Shown piece by piece: positions 31,750 through 41,869 of a stretch of 64,000 nt of DNA (its first letter is position 1; each line of letters begins with the position of its first letter). Origin of the DNA: Ascarosepion bandense (lineage: Eukaryota; Mollusca; Cephalopoda; Sepiida; Sepiidae); contig JBBBDQ010000421.1 of the NCBI GenBank assembly GCA_037127315.1, positions 3,016,001-3,080,000 on the forward strand. The letters run 5' to 3'. The position numbers and the translations under genes were made by a program. The notes under the pieces were generated by a model. The model was given only the letters and a program-made list of their open reading frames with translations. It was not told the DNA's origin and did no database searches.

Positions 31750-32745
31750 CTACGAAATATGTACTTTTTAACGCATGAATAGAGCATGTTGTATTCATTA
31801 ATTCTTTATACATATGTATTTAAAAACGTGACGTTAAACTTATATAACATCAATTATCCTAAGTAGCTGCGAATGCGGAAAATTTGCTCACAAATGAATA
31901 GACGCTTTGATGCAACAGCAACATGAGTTTACGAAGGATGCAGACGATAAAATGCACCTAACATTTAAACGACGAGGAGGGTTTAAGGAAACTATAAACA
32001 AGAAGGAGATTTATATTTCCTATCAAAAAGAGACAGTTAAAGTAGAACACATGATAATGGAATAGGGCTTGGATAATTCGACACTCACAAGGCATACCGA
32101 TTCTTAAATTTACAAATTCAATTTTTTAAAAAAGAGTTTTTTTTTTAAATTCTTTTTTGAAACTCTGTTCATAGGCTTCAGTTTCATAGATTCAATTTTT
32201 TGCTCTCCTCTTAGCTTCGACAAACCATTTTCTTAAGAGAACTTCCCAGCGGATACTTTTAGCCTAGCTGAAAATAAAATAAAATAAAACGACCAAGCGA
32301 CAGATGACGGATTCATGGCAGAGCGGGAGACGAGGTCACGTGGTGTTGCCATTTTGGTACAGACGACATAGATACATCTATTGTCGGCGCTTTTGATCTT
32401 TCGCAAAATGTCCAATGACAACTGACAGTTTCGAATGGCGATTGTGGCACCACAGGAGAATAACAAATTTCTGACAAAATATTTGAAATAAGAAACTTTA
32501 AAAACAAGAAAACATTTTCCAATTTGGCAAAGAGTTTTAGTGCGGAGACGGAAAGCAAAAAAGTATTTGATCTGACATCGATCTGTTTGCAAGAATATTT
32601 TTCTGAGTATCGGCGTGTATTTTTTTTTTATATGTTTTTACTTCATATGAATGCATACGTATATTTATGATTTAATGATAAATATTAGAGTAAGAGTTTG
32701 TAAGTATATTCGAGAGATCGAATACTAGAAAAGATGTTTACTAAC
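31750..32745. other. mostly unrecognised; GC-richer patch at 32290-32470
   Basis: 32290-32470 contains several CpGs and GGTCACGTGGTGTTGCCATT, with an E-box CACGTG. The minus-strand frame of 119 codons over it has no motif and overlaps a second frame on the same strand, so neither is called a gene. Confidence 0.35.
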
Positions 32746-32753
32746 TTTATTAA

Positions 32754-32975
32754 CCCTCTAGGGCCATTCGTATCATATTTGATACAGTATTTCCCTATAA
32801 GGAAACATTTGGTATTTCCCTATAAGGAAACATTTGGTATTCATTGACTGAGCAGTCAGTACTGCTTTCATTTGAAATTTATAAAATATTTCTCTTAAAA
32901 AATTTTTCAGGAAAATATTTCTTTCAAGGCTTGTTTTCATACTGTATCAAATATGATACGAATGGCCCTAGAGAG
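32754..32975. mobile_element. piggyBac-like MITE, copy 1 (222 bp)
   Basis: Flanked by TTAA on both sides (32750-32753, 32976-32979), the piggyBac target. TIRs of about 37 bp begin CCCTCTAGGGCCATTCG; the right end differs by one base (TCTCTAGGGCC inverted). The interior holds two direct copies of TATTTCCCTATAAGGAAACA. No coding capacity. Confidence 0.85.
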
Positions 32976-33041
32976 TTAAAGAGGGAGAGAGGGAAAGATG
33001 AAAGAACTAAAGAGAGAGAAAGGGAATGATGAAAGTATTAA

Positions 33042-33263
33042 CCCTCTAGGGCCATTCGTATCATATTTGATACAGTATTTCCCTATAAGGAAACTTTTGG
33101 TATTTCCCTATAAGGAAACATTTGGTATTCATTGACTGAGCAGTCAGTACTGCTTTCATTTGAAATTTATAAAATATTTCTCTTAAAAAATTTTTCAGGA
33201 AAATATTTCTTTCAAGGCTTGTTTTCATACTGTATCAAATATGATACGAATGGCCCTAGAGGG
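33042..33263. mobile_element. piggyBac-like MITE, copy 2 (222 bp)
   Basis: Same length and almost the same sequence as copy 1; TTAA at 33038-33041 and 33264-33267, with perfect TIRs. Only about two base differences from copy 1 were noticed. The spacer between copies is GA-rich. Confidence 0.85.
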
Positions 33264-33333
33264 TTAATATAAAATATAAAATTTCGAGTGGATATAGAGA
33301 AACGAACTGAAATACAAACGAACTGAAATGCAG

Positions 33334-33335
<2 letters not shown>

Positions 33336-33394
<59 letters not shown>

Positions 33395-33475
33395 TGAGCA
33401 GATTTAGATTGATTGATTGATTGATGTACAAATGAAATAAAATTGCAGATAGAAAGATAGATAGATTTGATGGTC
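33336..33475. repeat. (GATA)n and (TTGA)n microsatellites
   Basis: GATA run 33336-33395, then GATTGATTGATTGATTGA and a short second GATA run. Confidence 0.9.
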
Positions 33476-33519
33476 GGCTGAAAAATTTATAGGCTGAACA
33501 AGGTATTTTCATGAAATGT

Positions 33520-34500
33520 GATCAAATGAGTCTTATTTGTCAACATTGTCCGCCTTGCAGTCCTCACACTTCTTCCGTCGCTTTTGCAGTGGCTAGATCC
33601 CATTAGTAAATGTTTTAACCCTGTTGCTCTAAAATTCGTTATCATTGAGATACTGGTTCATAACCAGGTGTTTTTTTTTTCATGTTGGGAAACAGATAAT
33701 ACTCAGATGTGACTAAATCAGGGAAATAGTGAGGGTGATCTACCAGCTCAAAACTACTCTCACACACAGCAGTCATTGAAACCAAGTATTTCTGTGCTAG
33801 AGCATTGTCCCGATGAAACATTTCCTATTTTTGTGTTCCCGGTCGTTTGGTCTTGGTGGACTTTCTTTCTCAGCAATTTATCATCGTACTCTCCATTGAT
33901 TGTGTGGTCCTGTTCAAAATAGTGAATAAACACAATAACTTTGCACCTCCCAAAACGGAGACTGTAAACGACCTTGGCCTTTTTGGAGAAGATGAGGATA
34001 AGTGTTTCTACTTCATGAATTGTCAATGGTTCAAAGGGATGAACCTAATCCTGAGTAACAAATTTTTCAAGAAAACAAGCTAAATCTGTCCGAGTGTTCT
34101 GTTATGCAGTAACCCTGGTGCGCTTTTGATTACATATAAGAAGGTGCGGTACCTAACGAGCAGAAACCTACGGCGTGCCAAGTTTACCGTGCAGAATAAT
34201 CTCAGCTCTCTTACTGGATATACTAATAGCATTAGCTGTTTGATTTATATTCAGTCGCCTCTTATCTATTACTAAGCGGTAAACATGATCAAATTTTTTC
34301 CTTGTGGTGGCAGTTGGTGGACGTCTCAACCTTGTGTCATTTTCAAAACTTTCTTTTTCCCTCCTAAATTCAGTTGCCCACCGTTGATAAAGCTAGAGCC
34401 TCTTTCCCTAATGTATCCAACATGAATGTCCTTGGCTAAAACGTTTTTGCGGGTAATTGATAACACCATGATGTTAAATTTTTTTCATATTCAAGAGACG
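33520..34500 (-). pseudogene. mariner-like transposase pseudogene, nearly full span
   Basis: Minus strand, in order: QWATEFRREKESFENDTR-like N-terminus near 34360, FDHVYRLVIDKRRLNINQTA near 34270, the first Asp region TQD-VHPFEPLTIHE near 34050 (stop after the Asp), SKKAKVV, GRCKVIVFIHYFEQDHTING, then after a frame change HRDNALAQKY (second Asp) and DHPHYFPDLVTSEYYLFP, where the third acidic residue is Glu rather than the Asp of mariner DD34D. Stops and frameshifts are scattered. TIRs not identified, so ends are approximate. Confidence 0.75.
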
Positions 34501-34618
34501 TCGCTGTCAGTCAAATGTCAGTTTACCTGGAAATAAACAATGCCATTATTGATAAGAAGATTTTAAATAAATGCTTGCAAGATTTCACAGTTCTAACATC
34601 ACTCTTTCATAGTCAACG

Positions 34619-35127
34619 GAGCTTACGGCCATATCACGTTGAATACAGCGGTTCTCGCTCGGTCACCGAAGTTAAGCAACGTTGAGCCTGGTCAGTACTT
34701 AGATGGGTTACCGCTTGGGAATACCAGGTGCTGTAAGCGTTTAGTGACGGATGTGCATTGTGGTGCAGTGGATATCGGCTCGGAAAAAGAAATCGGTGAG
34801 CCGAGTTCGAATTCCAGTTGAATACCTTGCATTCACTTAAGCACTGGTAACCTTGGGAAAGGTATTAATCCGTCCCTTCCCTCCAGTTATGGGTTAAATA
34901 ACAAGGGTAGGACTTGGGGACCCTGCCCTTAAAAACAAGTCCCAATGAATCTTGATACTCAAAAAGAAAAAAGTATTACTAGATACAAAACTTATATAAA
35001 AACAACAATAAATTGTTGAAAGAAAAAGGTATTACCAGCAATAAATAAATAAAATTTAGTTGGCAATAAATGACCCGCCGACGTTGATATGTCATAAAAA
35101 CAACCCCCACCGCAAAAAAAACACAAA
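34619..35127 (+). mobile_element. full-length chimeric SINE: 5S rRNA head + tRNA SINE + distinct tail
   Basis: Flanked by an exact 12-bp duplication TCATAGTCAACG (34607-34618, 35128-35139). 34621-34740 is a 120-nt 5S rRNA-like sequence whose ends GCTTAC and GTAAGC pair; it retains CACCGAAGTTAAGCAACGTT and TACTTAGATGGGTTACCGC, the internal promoter region. 34745-34822 is the tRNA-like head (TGGTGCAGTGGATATCGGC, GAGTTCGAATTCC) shared with SINE A. The body follows SINE A to GGTTAAATAA at about 34900, then a different tail to an A-rich end. Two sets of Pol III promoter elements are thus present. Confidence 0.92.
34621..34740 (+). pseudogene. 5S rRNA-like head of the chimeric SINE
   Basis: Full 5S length with terminal helix and C-box-like region preserved, but it differs from animal 5S at scattered sites (for example GCTCGGTCACC in the loop region). 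It is inside a SINE, so it is not called a functional 5S gene. Confidence 0.85.
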
Positions 35128-35139
35128 TCATAGTCAACG

Positions 35140-35770
35140 TATGAACTTTTCAACTCACCGTCGGAAGTACAGACCGGAAGACCGTTCAGTATCAGATATT
35201 AATAATAATTAATTAAGCACAAATCTAACTCTATCTGTGAGTCAGTTTTCATTTCTCTTTGCCTCTATTTTACTGCGTATTATTTCCTTACTAAATAGAA
35301 CCGATTATAGCTCTCGCAATTTTCTTTCTTCTGTTGCTTTTGCAGATAGCTAACTAGCTTATTAAATGACCACAGGTAAATAGATACAGTATTTCAGATT
35401 TTACTATGTAATTCCGTTTTTAGTACAAAATTGATATTAATCAAGCGCTTTCAGGATATCATAAATATACACATTAGGGCAAATCTGTAGGGAACAGCCT
35501 CTTGAGTTGATAATTAGTAAAGTCCATGAGATCTTTGGTTTAATATTATAGATACTGATATTTAGTTTCTATTTTCGCATATATAAAATCTTAATATGTG
35601 TCACATGCAACATACGAGCTCAAAAAGAAACAAGATATTAAAAACTTGTGATGGGAAATACAAGTAGGCGAAAAATCATCGAAAATGTAATTAAAACCCT
35701 CGGCCATGTAAGAACAGCAAAACAAAATAAGAAAGTAATTTGGGAAAAATTAAAAATGCAATAAATAAGA
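35140..35770. other. nothing recognised
   Basis: AT-rich spacer after the chimeric SINE. No motif. Confidence 0.5.
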
Positions 35771-35775
35771 AAATG

Positions 35776-35935
35776 ATGCATGAATAGCGTGATGGTTATT
35801 GACGCTGAAAGTCAAATCGGCGTTCAAATTCCAAACTAGTCCGTTGCGTGCACTTTCACACTAATGTCCTTGGAAAAGGCATGAATTTGTTTCTTCTCCC
35901 CAGATAGTGGTTATTTTACAGTGTAAATTGAACTT
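35776..35935 (+). mobile_element. tRNA-derived SINE, diverged
   Basis: A-box-like GCGTGATGGTTATTGACGC, B-box-like CGTTCAAATTCC, and a body GTCCTTGGAAAAGGCATGAA resembling SINE A. Too diverged to place firmly. Confidence 0.5.
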
Positions 35936-35939
35936 TCTA

Positions 35940-37160
35940 GACTGAGTTGGCAAGATAAGAAAAACGCGTTATTCAATTCTGTGAAGAAAACAACTGGAAT
36001 GCTTTTTATTAACTTACTGAAGAATATGTCAGTAGCATCCCCTGTGGGTCTCATATTCTCCGAGCCTTCTTTCCTTATGTGTAGAAAAAGGTTCATCAGT
36101 GTCTTTCTAATTCTATGTATAAATATTCACTTTGTTTCTATTTTCTTAAAACATTCTCGTTACTTACTTCTCCGTAGTATTCACAGTATCCTTTGTACAA
36201 CGATATTTATTCTCTCTTCATTCATGTAGAAATTTTTCAAAATTTATTGCTAATTAGAATATATGTTATATAACATTTTAACATATATTCTATGCGTTTT
36301 TAAATGCAGAAATAAAAAGAATTCATGGCAATTCACAAGTAATAGTTCCCAGTGGATAGTTATTATTGCCTACATTCTTAAAGGATATTAATTTTTTCAA
36401 CAAAGCAAGAAACATAGATTTTTAAGAAAATATTTTAAGAAGCTGGCATTGCGAATGTAAGCAAAAAAGAAAGAACATTGAGAAAGACACTGGCGCAACC
36501 AAACTACGGCAAATATCACAAAGAGAAATGGAAAAATTCAACGAATATTTACATGAAATCATCAATATTTTTAATGATGAATCTAGAATTATATTGGGTA
36601 CACTAGACAGCTAGGTTAAAAGCTGCGTTTATCATGGAAACAGTTAATCTATACGACTTACGAGATAACATTAGAAGATCGGATAGGAATTGGGTAAGTT
36701 GCAGGCTTTTTCAAAGATGCCCTTAAGATACATGTGGAGAATTATTGTATGTCCTTGGAGAAAATGTTTTTTGAGTGGTAAAGCTTGTAAGCAAAAAGCT
36801 TTAAGCGAAATGGTATAATCATGAACCTTTTGAAATTTTACGAAAAAAATATCACAGGCACTAAATTCTTCCCAGCTTGTCAAGATATTAATGCAACAGA
36901 AAACGTGTGGTCCATAAAATCTGTATACGGGACGTGTGGTTATTGTACCGTTTATCGTGGCGGAAATTGGGATTTTCGAGTCGGGTTAGTCTGCTGTATT
37001 TACTTTTGCATCAATATTCTCAGGAAGTGAATGATTGCATTTCTTCATCCACCTCTATTATCTGTAGGTAAAGAAAGTAGAGCTCTTTAGCTTTGGATAG
37101 CGGTCAGTCGGGAAGAAACCGCAGCAAAGGTTAATTACTCCCATTATTTTCCAAGTAGAT
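35940..37160. other. nothing recognised apart from one inverted repeat
   Basis: TAGAATATATGTTA at 36255-36268 is inverted at 36279-36292 with a 10-nt loop. Frames in this stretch show no motif. Confidence 0.5.
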
Positions 37161-37167
37161 TAATTCC

Positions 37168-37216
<49 letters not shown>
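37168..37216. repeat. (TA)n microsatellite
   Basis: TA run directly before the Penelope-type terminal repeat. Confidence 0.95.
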
Positions 37217-37219
<3 letters not shown>

Positions 37220-37265
37220 AAGCTACCCCGGTTTCTACCATCAGTGGTGTCTTCAGGAGATACCA
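37217..37265 (-). ncRNA. hammerhead-like core, CTGAAGA family
   Basis: Minus strand CTGAAGA (37248-37254), stem ACCA/TGGT with loop CTGA, then GAAA (37230-37233). Same family as the 20.6-21.3 kb cluster; flanking stems incomplete. Confidence 0.45.
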
Positions 37266-37354
37266 TTTTTCTTTTTAAGAACGCTCTTGTAACGGTGTTT
37301 TATGTGAATGTTCTCGTGGCAGGGAATTTATGAACGCGCAATGTTTAAATTAAA

Positions 37355-37680
37355 ACGGATTATGACGTTTTCATCCATGGTTGTAGGAACCTAAGAGGTA
37401 TTTCTTAGTGTGGATGCATTTAGTCATAATTTCTGTTCTTTCATTTAACAGTTCGTCTTTATTTGGGAATATCACAATTTCTAATTTTTCTTCTTAGCAC
37501 AGTCTTCATATTTCTCCACCGCTGTAGGTCTCGGCTGTTTTTACAGTGCGCCATGTTACGTCTGGGTCTTTTCCATATTTTGATTTCAATTTCCAGTCGT
37601 GGTTAGCCAATTTTGCATTGTTTTTTTAATTTTTCTATTTTAAATGTAGGTCTGTGATTGAAACGGTAAATGTGAGACCA
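37355..37680 (-). pseudogene. Penelope-like GIY-YIG C-terminal remnant
   Basis: On the minus strand one frame reads NHDWKLKSKYGKDPDVTWRT, then VKTAETYSGG, then after a break EIVIFPNKDELLNERTEIMT and KC-HTKKYLL. The Cys/EK/NER-EI--KC-H pattern is that of the C-terminal part of GIY-YIG domains in Penelope-like elements. A copy is at 28198-28395. The 5' side runs into the R4/Dong-like LINE. Confidence 0.55.
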
Positions 37681-37683
37681 AAG

Positions 37684-39280
37684 CAGAAATCGAAATATGA
37701 TGAAAAATGACATAATAATAATTACAACACTACAACAAACATCCTCAATTAGCTTAGACCCTGCTGTAACAATAAAAGAATTAAAACCAGAAGAAGCTTA
37801 TAAATACCTAGGTGTAAATAAGAGTGAAACAATTCACCATAAAAAAATGAAAGAAATAGTGCGTAAAGAGTACTATGGAAGGCTACGACTGATATTAAAA
37901 ACTGAATTGAATTCTCAGAACAGAATTACATCCATTAATGGCCTTGCAATCCCAATTGTCCAATATAGTTTCAACAGCTTAAACTGGACTCTAAACGACA
38001 TCAGGCGAATGGATTCTAAAACAAAAAAAGCTTCTTTCTAAGTATAAGATGCATCATCTAATGGCTGATGTAAGCCGTCTATACATACCCCGTAAAGAAG
38101 GTGGAAAAGGTCTTATTCAGCTAGAATTGTCATATAAGACAACAACTATTGGCTTACTAACATACCTAGGAACAACAAAGGACTGGATGATACAATTAGT
38201 CAAGCAACATGAAGAAAGAAAGTAAAAATATTCAATAATAAAAGAAGGCAGTAAATACAAACAAAATTTACATTTTAGTAGAAAAGCAAAGCCGAAGCCA
38301 AGAACCAATTATTGCGGCAAAAAATATGAAAATCAAAACCAAAGATAAAGCTCTTGAAGAGATAAAACAACGCTGGCAAGACAAACCTCTGCATGGCCAA
38401 TATCAAGAACGTGCCCATAAATCCAATGTTGATAAAGTTAATACTCATCGATGGTTACGTGCATCTGGATTAAAGTCTGAGACTGAAGGCTTTATTCTTG
38501 CAGCGCAAGACCAAAGTCTTTTCACTAGAAACTTTCAGACGAATATTATACATAATAATGTAGATCCAAAATGCAGCTTCTCTGATAAACACCAAGAAAC
38601 AATAGACCATCTAATTTCAGGTTGTTCTGTACTTGCCCCAAATGACTATAAAATCGTCACGATAGAGTGGGACATTGGACAATGTGCAAACACTATGGAA
38701 AATCTGTAAACAAACACTGGTATGAACATCACCCAGCATCGGTTACAGAAATAGAAGATGTCACCATTCTATAGGATTACAGCATCTACACAGACAGAAA
38801 AATTGAAGCAAATAGGCCGGACATTATTGTTAAAAAACAAAAAGAAAAAACTTGCCTATTAATTGATATGGCTTGTCCAGCGGATTGTAACATAGCAACC
38901 AAGGAATTTGAAAAACTGTCAAAATATAAAGACCTGGAAATTGAAATAGAAAAAATATGGAAATTGAAAACAAGAGTCGTGTCAGTGAGAGTAGGTGCAC
39001 TTGGAATGATAAAAAATGGAACAAAACAACACATTGAAATAATCCTTGGAAACCCCAGCTTAAGAGATATACAAATAATTGTCTTATTAAGTAAAGCCCA
39101 CACACTAAAGAAAACTTTGTCTATTTAACGCTAGGGATGACAGGGGAGATAGAAAAGCATGAAATGAAGCCATAACAACACGCCACGACCTGCCTTAGGT
39201 ATTCCCGCCGACATGGTTGGTAGTGCGACCATTGCAGTAATCGAAATATGATGAAATATGACACAATAATAATAATAATA
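37684..39280 (+). pseudogene. R4/Dong-like LINE, 3' half with zinc knuckle and restriction-like endonuclease
   Basis: Three frame pieces make one protein. 37740-38041: the post-RT region, EEAYKYLGVNKSETIHHKKM, then RITSINGLAIPIVQYSFNSL. 38326-38709: KPLHGQYQERAHKSNVDKVN, TEGFILAAQDQSLFTRNFQT, then a zinc-knuckle C-x2-S-x-H-x4-C (38572-38626) in which one Cys has become Ser. 38810-39128: RPDIIVKKQKEKTCLLIDMA, the PD...D core of the type-IIS-like endonuclease, then EKLSKYKDLEIEIEKIWKLK and a VGALGMIKNGT end. At least two frameshifts. The 3' end is (AAT)n. The RT catalytic block itself is not present. Confidence 0.85.
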
Positions 39281-39282
39281 AG

Positions 39283-39377
39283 TTATTGTAAATTGCCTGA
39301 AGACACCACTAATTGTAGAAACTTAGGTTGCGTGATAACTCGTTTACAAATGGGAAATATTCAAAAGTTCTACAATA
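39283..39377 (+). ncRNA. hammerhead-like core, diverged
   Basis: CTGAAGA (39297-39303) and GAAA (39318-39321) are present with distal GTTATT (39282-39287) and the downstream ATAACTCG block, but stem II is broken. It is a Penelope-type terminal repeat fragment. Confidence 0.4.
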
Positions 39378-39379
39378 TA

Positions 39380-39685
39380 CACTAACAGCCATGATTATTA
39401 GTTTTTTTAAATGATGTATTTCATATAATTTTTAGTAATTATTGCCAAGTGGATAATTTTAAATGAAAATAAAATAGTTCTTTTGTTATTATTACTGTGC
39501 AAAATTTTATAAGGCAGCCAGGAAGCCTTTGCTTCGGCTAGCCAATAAGAAGAGACTAGCATGGGCAAGAGATCACAAAAACTGGATACCAGAACAGTTC
39601 ATTTGATGCACATGTTACTGAGCAGTATTAACAAAGAACCATTCTCTATAAAACTGGAGTGGTCGAATAATTATGGCCGGAAAAC
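39380..39685 (+). mobile_element. Tc1-like deletion derivative with transposase scrap
   Basis: Same family as 3203-3587: left end CACTAACAGCCATGATTATT preceded by TA; the right end inverts to TTCCGGCCATAATTATTCG. The interior codes RLANKKRLAWARDHKNWI, the segment between the DNA-binding and catalytic parts of Tc1 transposases. No catalytic residues remain. Confidence 0.8.
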
Positions 39686-39689
39686 TTAA

Positions 39690-39862
39690 CGTATCATCTA
39701 AGTACTTATATACTATAATATATTTCAACGGGCAAATATATCCATCTATTCAGAGCAGGAGATCTAATCTGAAGAGATGGGTATATTCGACCATAGTTTA
39801 AAATCACTTTAAATTATGTGTTGATTTTTCTTTTATGTATATCATATTTCTCTGGATAGCAT
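39690..39862. other. nothing recognised
   Basis: Short AT-rich spacer. Confidence 0.5.
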
Positions 39863-39864
39863 AA

Positions 39865-40209
39865 TGATAATAATCCACGTATACTGTCTTAATATGTATA
39901 GAAAAAACTACTAAAAATTTGAAAAAAATTTTGAAAAAATTTTGAGTCTGGAAACAGTTTTAGATTCCGTTTTAATAATCATAAACTAAGCATACGCCAA
40001 AAACAACCCTTATTCCCTCATAGCTGAATACTTCAATCAACCAGGACACATTAGAAAACTGCAAATGTTTACTGTTAGATTCCAATTTTAGTTCCACATA
40101 CTCACGCAGAAAGAAAGAAAAATACTGGATTTTAAAATTAAATACATATAAGCTAGGGCTAAATGGGGACTTAGGTATTTTGAATCTTTATCAATATTTC
40201 AATAGTTAA
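39865..40209 (+). pseudogene. Penelope-like GIY-YIG remnant, copy 2
   Basis: Begins with TCCACGTATACTGTCTTAAT, as at 25951, then skips to the YIG-downstream part (TTTTAGATTCCG...) and ends in ATTTCAATAG, as in 26192-26524. Frameshifted relative to that copy. A LINE starts at 40210. Confidence 0.75.
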
Positions 40210-41195
40210 ACATTCTTTATCTACGCAGATGATACTACAATATACTCCCGCACCAGTAAGAAACCTGTCGTGGCGGACAGACATAATCTCGCTGCTGACC
40301 TTGAGCGGGATCTACACTCTGTGGTGAACTGGGGAAAGAAGTGGCTTGTCAACTTCAATTCATCTAAGACCAAGCTGTTGTCTGTCAACCATTACAGGCA
40401 ACCTCTCCTGCCTCCCATAAGCATGGACCAGGCGATTCTCCCGGAGAGTAATACACTACGCCTTCTCGGACTTACCCTGTCCTCAGACCTCAAATGGAAC
40501 CACTATATTGAATCCATAGCAAAATCTAGTGCTAAGTAGGTTGGGTCACTATGTCGATCCAGGATGTTTTTTCAACCTGAATCCATCCTGCATATATACA
40601 AGTCAACCATCCGTCCGTGCATGGAGTACTGCTTCCATTTATGGTCAGGTGCCCCTGCCGTTCTCCTCAGTGTTCTTGACAGGCTCCAAAGGAGAGTCTG
40701 TAATGTGATAGGTACTGATCTGGCGGCTCGACTGCAGCCACTTCCCCATCGTCGAAAGGTGGCCTCCCTTTGTTTGTTCTATAAATACTTTCATGGCTTC
40801 TGCTCAGACGAACTTATGTTCGTCTGAGCAGAAGCCATGTTAGTATAATAATAACAGTCAGGTTAGCCAAATGCAGACGACAATTCTACTCATCCAGCTT
40901 CTTCTCTCGCACTTCCCGCCTGTGGAACTCGCTCCCGTATTCTTGCTTTCCTGACGGCTACAACCTCCAGAAATTTAAATGCAAAATCAATACTCATCTA
41001 CTAACCACTGGACTCTAGCTCTCTCCCCACCCCTGTATAACCTTCCCTTTCTCTCCACCTATGTATCTGTCATCGCACCTGCTATCTCAGCTTTCTATTG
41101 TTCCTTTCTAACTAGGTTGTACTCCTCACTCTTTTCTAATTAATCTTTTTACATCAGTGGTGTTTCCGCCTTGCTCGGGGTGAAATGATTAAAAA
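40210..41195 (+). pseudogene. Jockey/CR1-like LINE with YADD motif, 5' truncated
   Basis: Starts inside the RT domain at FIYADDTTIYSR, the catalytic YADD at 40222-40233. Next come DLERDLHSVVNWGKKWLVNF, NTLRLLGLTLSSDLKWNHYI, a TAG stop at 40538, then ESILHIYKSTIRPCMEYC and LQRRVCNVIGTDLAARLQPL to YFHGFCSDEL. A snap-back palindrome at 40792-40839 then breaks the frame. The sequence resumes (HSPCRQFYSSSFF-like, then CFPDGYNLQKFKCK) and ends at 41190 with CTTGCTCGGGGTGAAATGAT and A-run. It is the best-preserved LINE copy here. Confidence 0.88.
40792..40839. repeat. perfect snap-back palindrome, 22-bp arms, 4-nt loop
   Basis: 40792-40813 is exactly inverted at 40818-40839 around TTAT. The right arm is an inverted duplicate of LINE coding sequence, and the frame is lost after it. 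Confidence 0.97.
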
Positions 41196-41369
41196 AAAAG
41201 GTACACTTAAATCTTTTTTTATTTAAAACAACATTTAAAAGTATTATTACAGTTAGATTTACGTTTAAAAATATTCAGACATTGTTGCTTTCTGCATCAC
41301 GTGACGGACGCTCCTCGCGAGGGACGCTTCTCGTGACGGACACTTCTAGTTTAAATTTTCAAATCATTT

Positions 41370-41406
41370 GTTTCTATCTATCTATCTATCTACGTAAATC
41401 TGCTCA

Positions 41407-41448
<42 letters not shown>

Positions 41449-41470
41449 CCTACCTACCTAAATCTGCTCA

Positions 41471-41501
<31 letters not shown>

Positions 41502-41545
41502 ATATCTATCTATCTATCTATCTATCTTATCTGTCTATCTATATG
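41370..41545. repeat. (TATC)n arrays with spacers
   Basis: Three TATC blocks separated by AAATCTGCTCATATC spacers. Confidence 0.95.
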
Positions 41546-41744
41546 ATAAAATATATTTGAATTATTCTATATTTATTGGTTAAAGTGGTCAATATCAGGA
41601 ATAAATGTGAAAATTGAAGTCAATACCCAGAAGTGACAGTCTGTTTCAAGGTACACATATATATGGCCTGGCTCGACTCTTGCATTTAGCATGAAAGAGA
41701 ATATTGCTTCAATGTCCACTTTTATATGTACATATATATATTGT

Positions 41745-41865
41745 GCGGTGGATAAATTGTCGTCTAAATTACGGAAATATGAAAATAATATTGACATCTT
41801 ATTATAACAGATATTTTTATCAAAATTATACAAAAATATCTTGGAAGGTTTCAACCACGTTCTCC
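41745..41865 (+). repeat. dispersed repeat D, copy 2
   Basis: GTGCGGTGGATAAATTGTCG, then TCTAAATTACGGAAATATGA; matches 19278-19395. Confidence 0.55.
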
Positions 41866-41869
41866 AGAC

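Noticed and set aside
32233..32592. 119-codon minus-strand frame
   Set aside because: No motif, overlaps another frame on the same strand, and the GC-richer patch alone is not evidence of a gene.
34621..34740. A functional 5S rRNA gene
   Set aside because: It lies within a SINE bounded by a target duplication and differs from 5S consensus at many sites.
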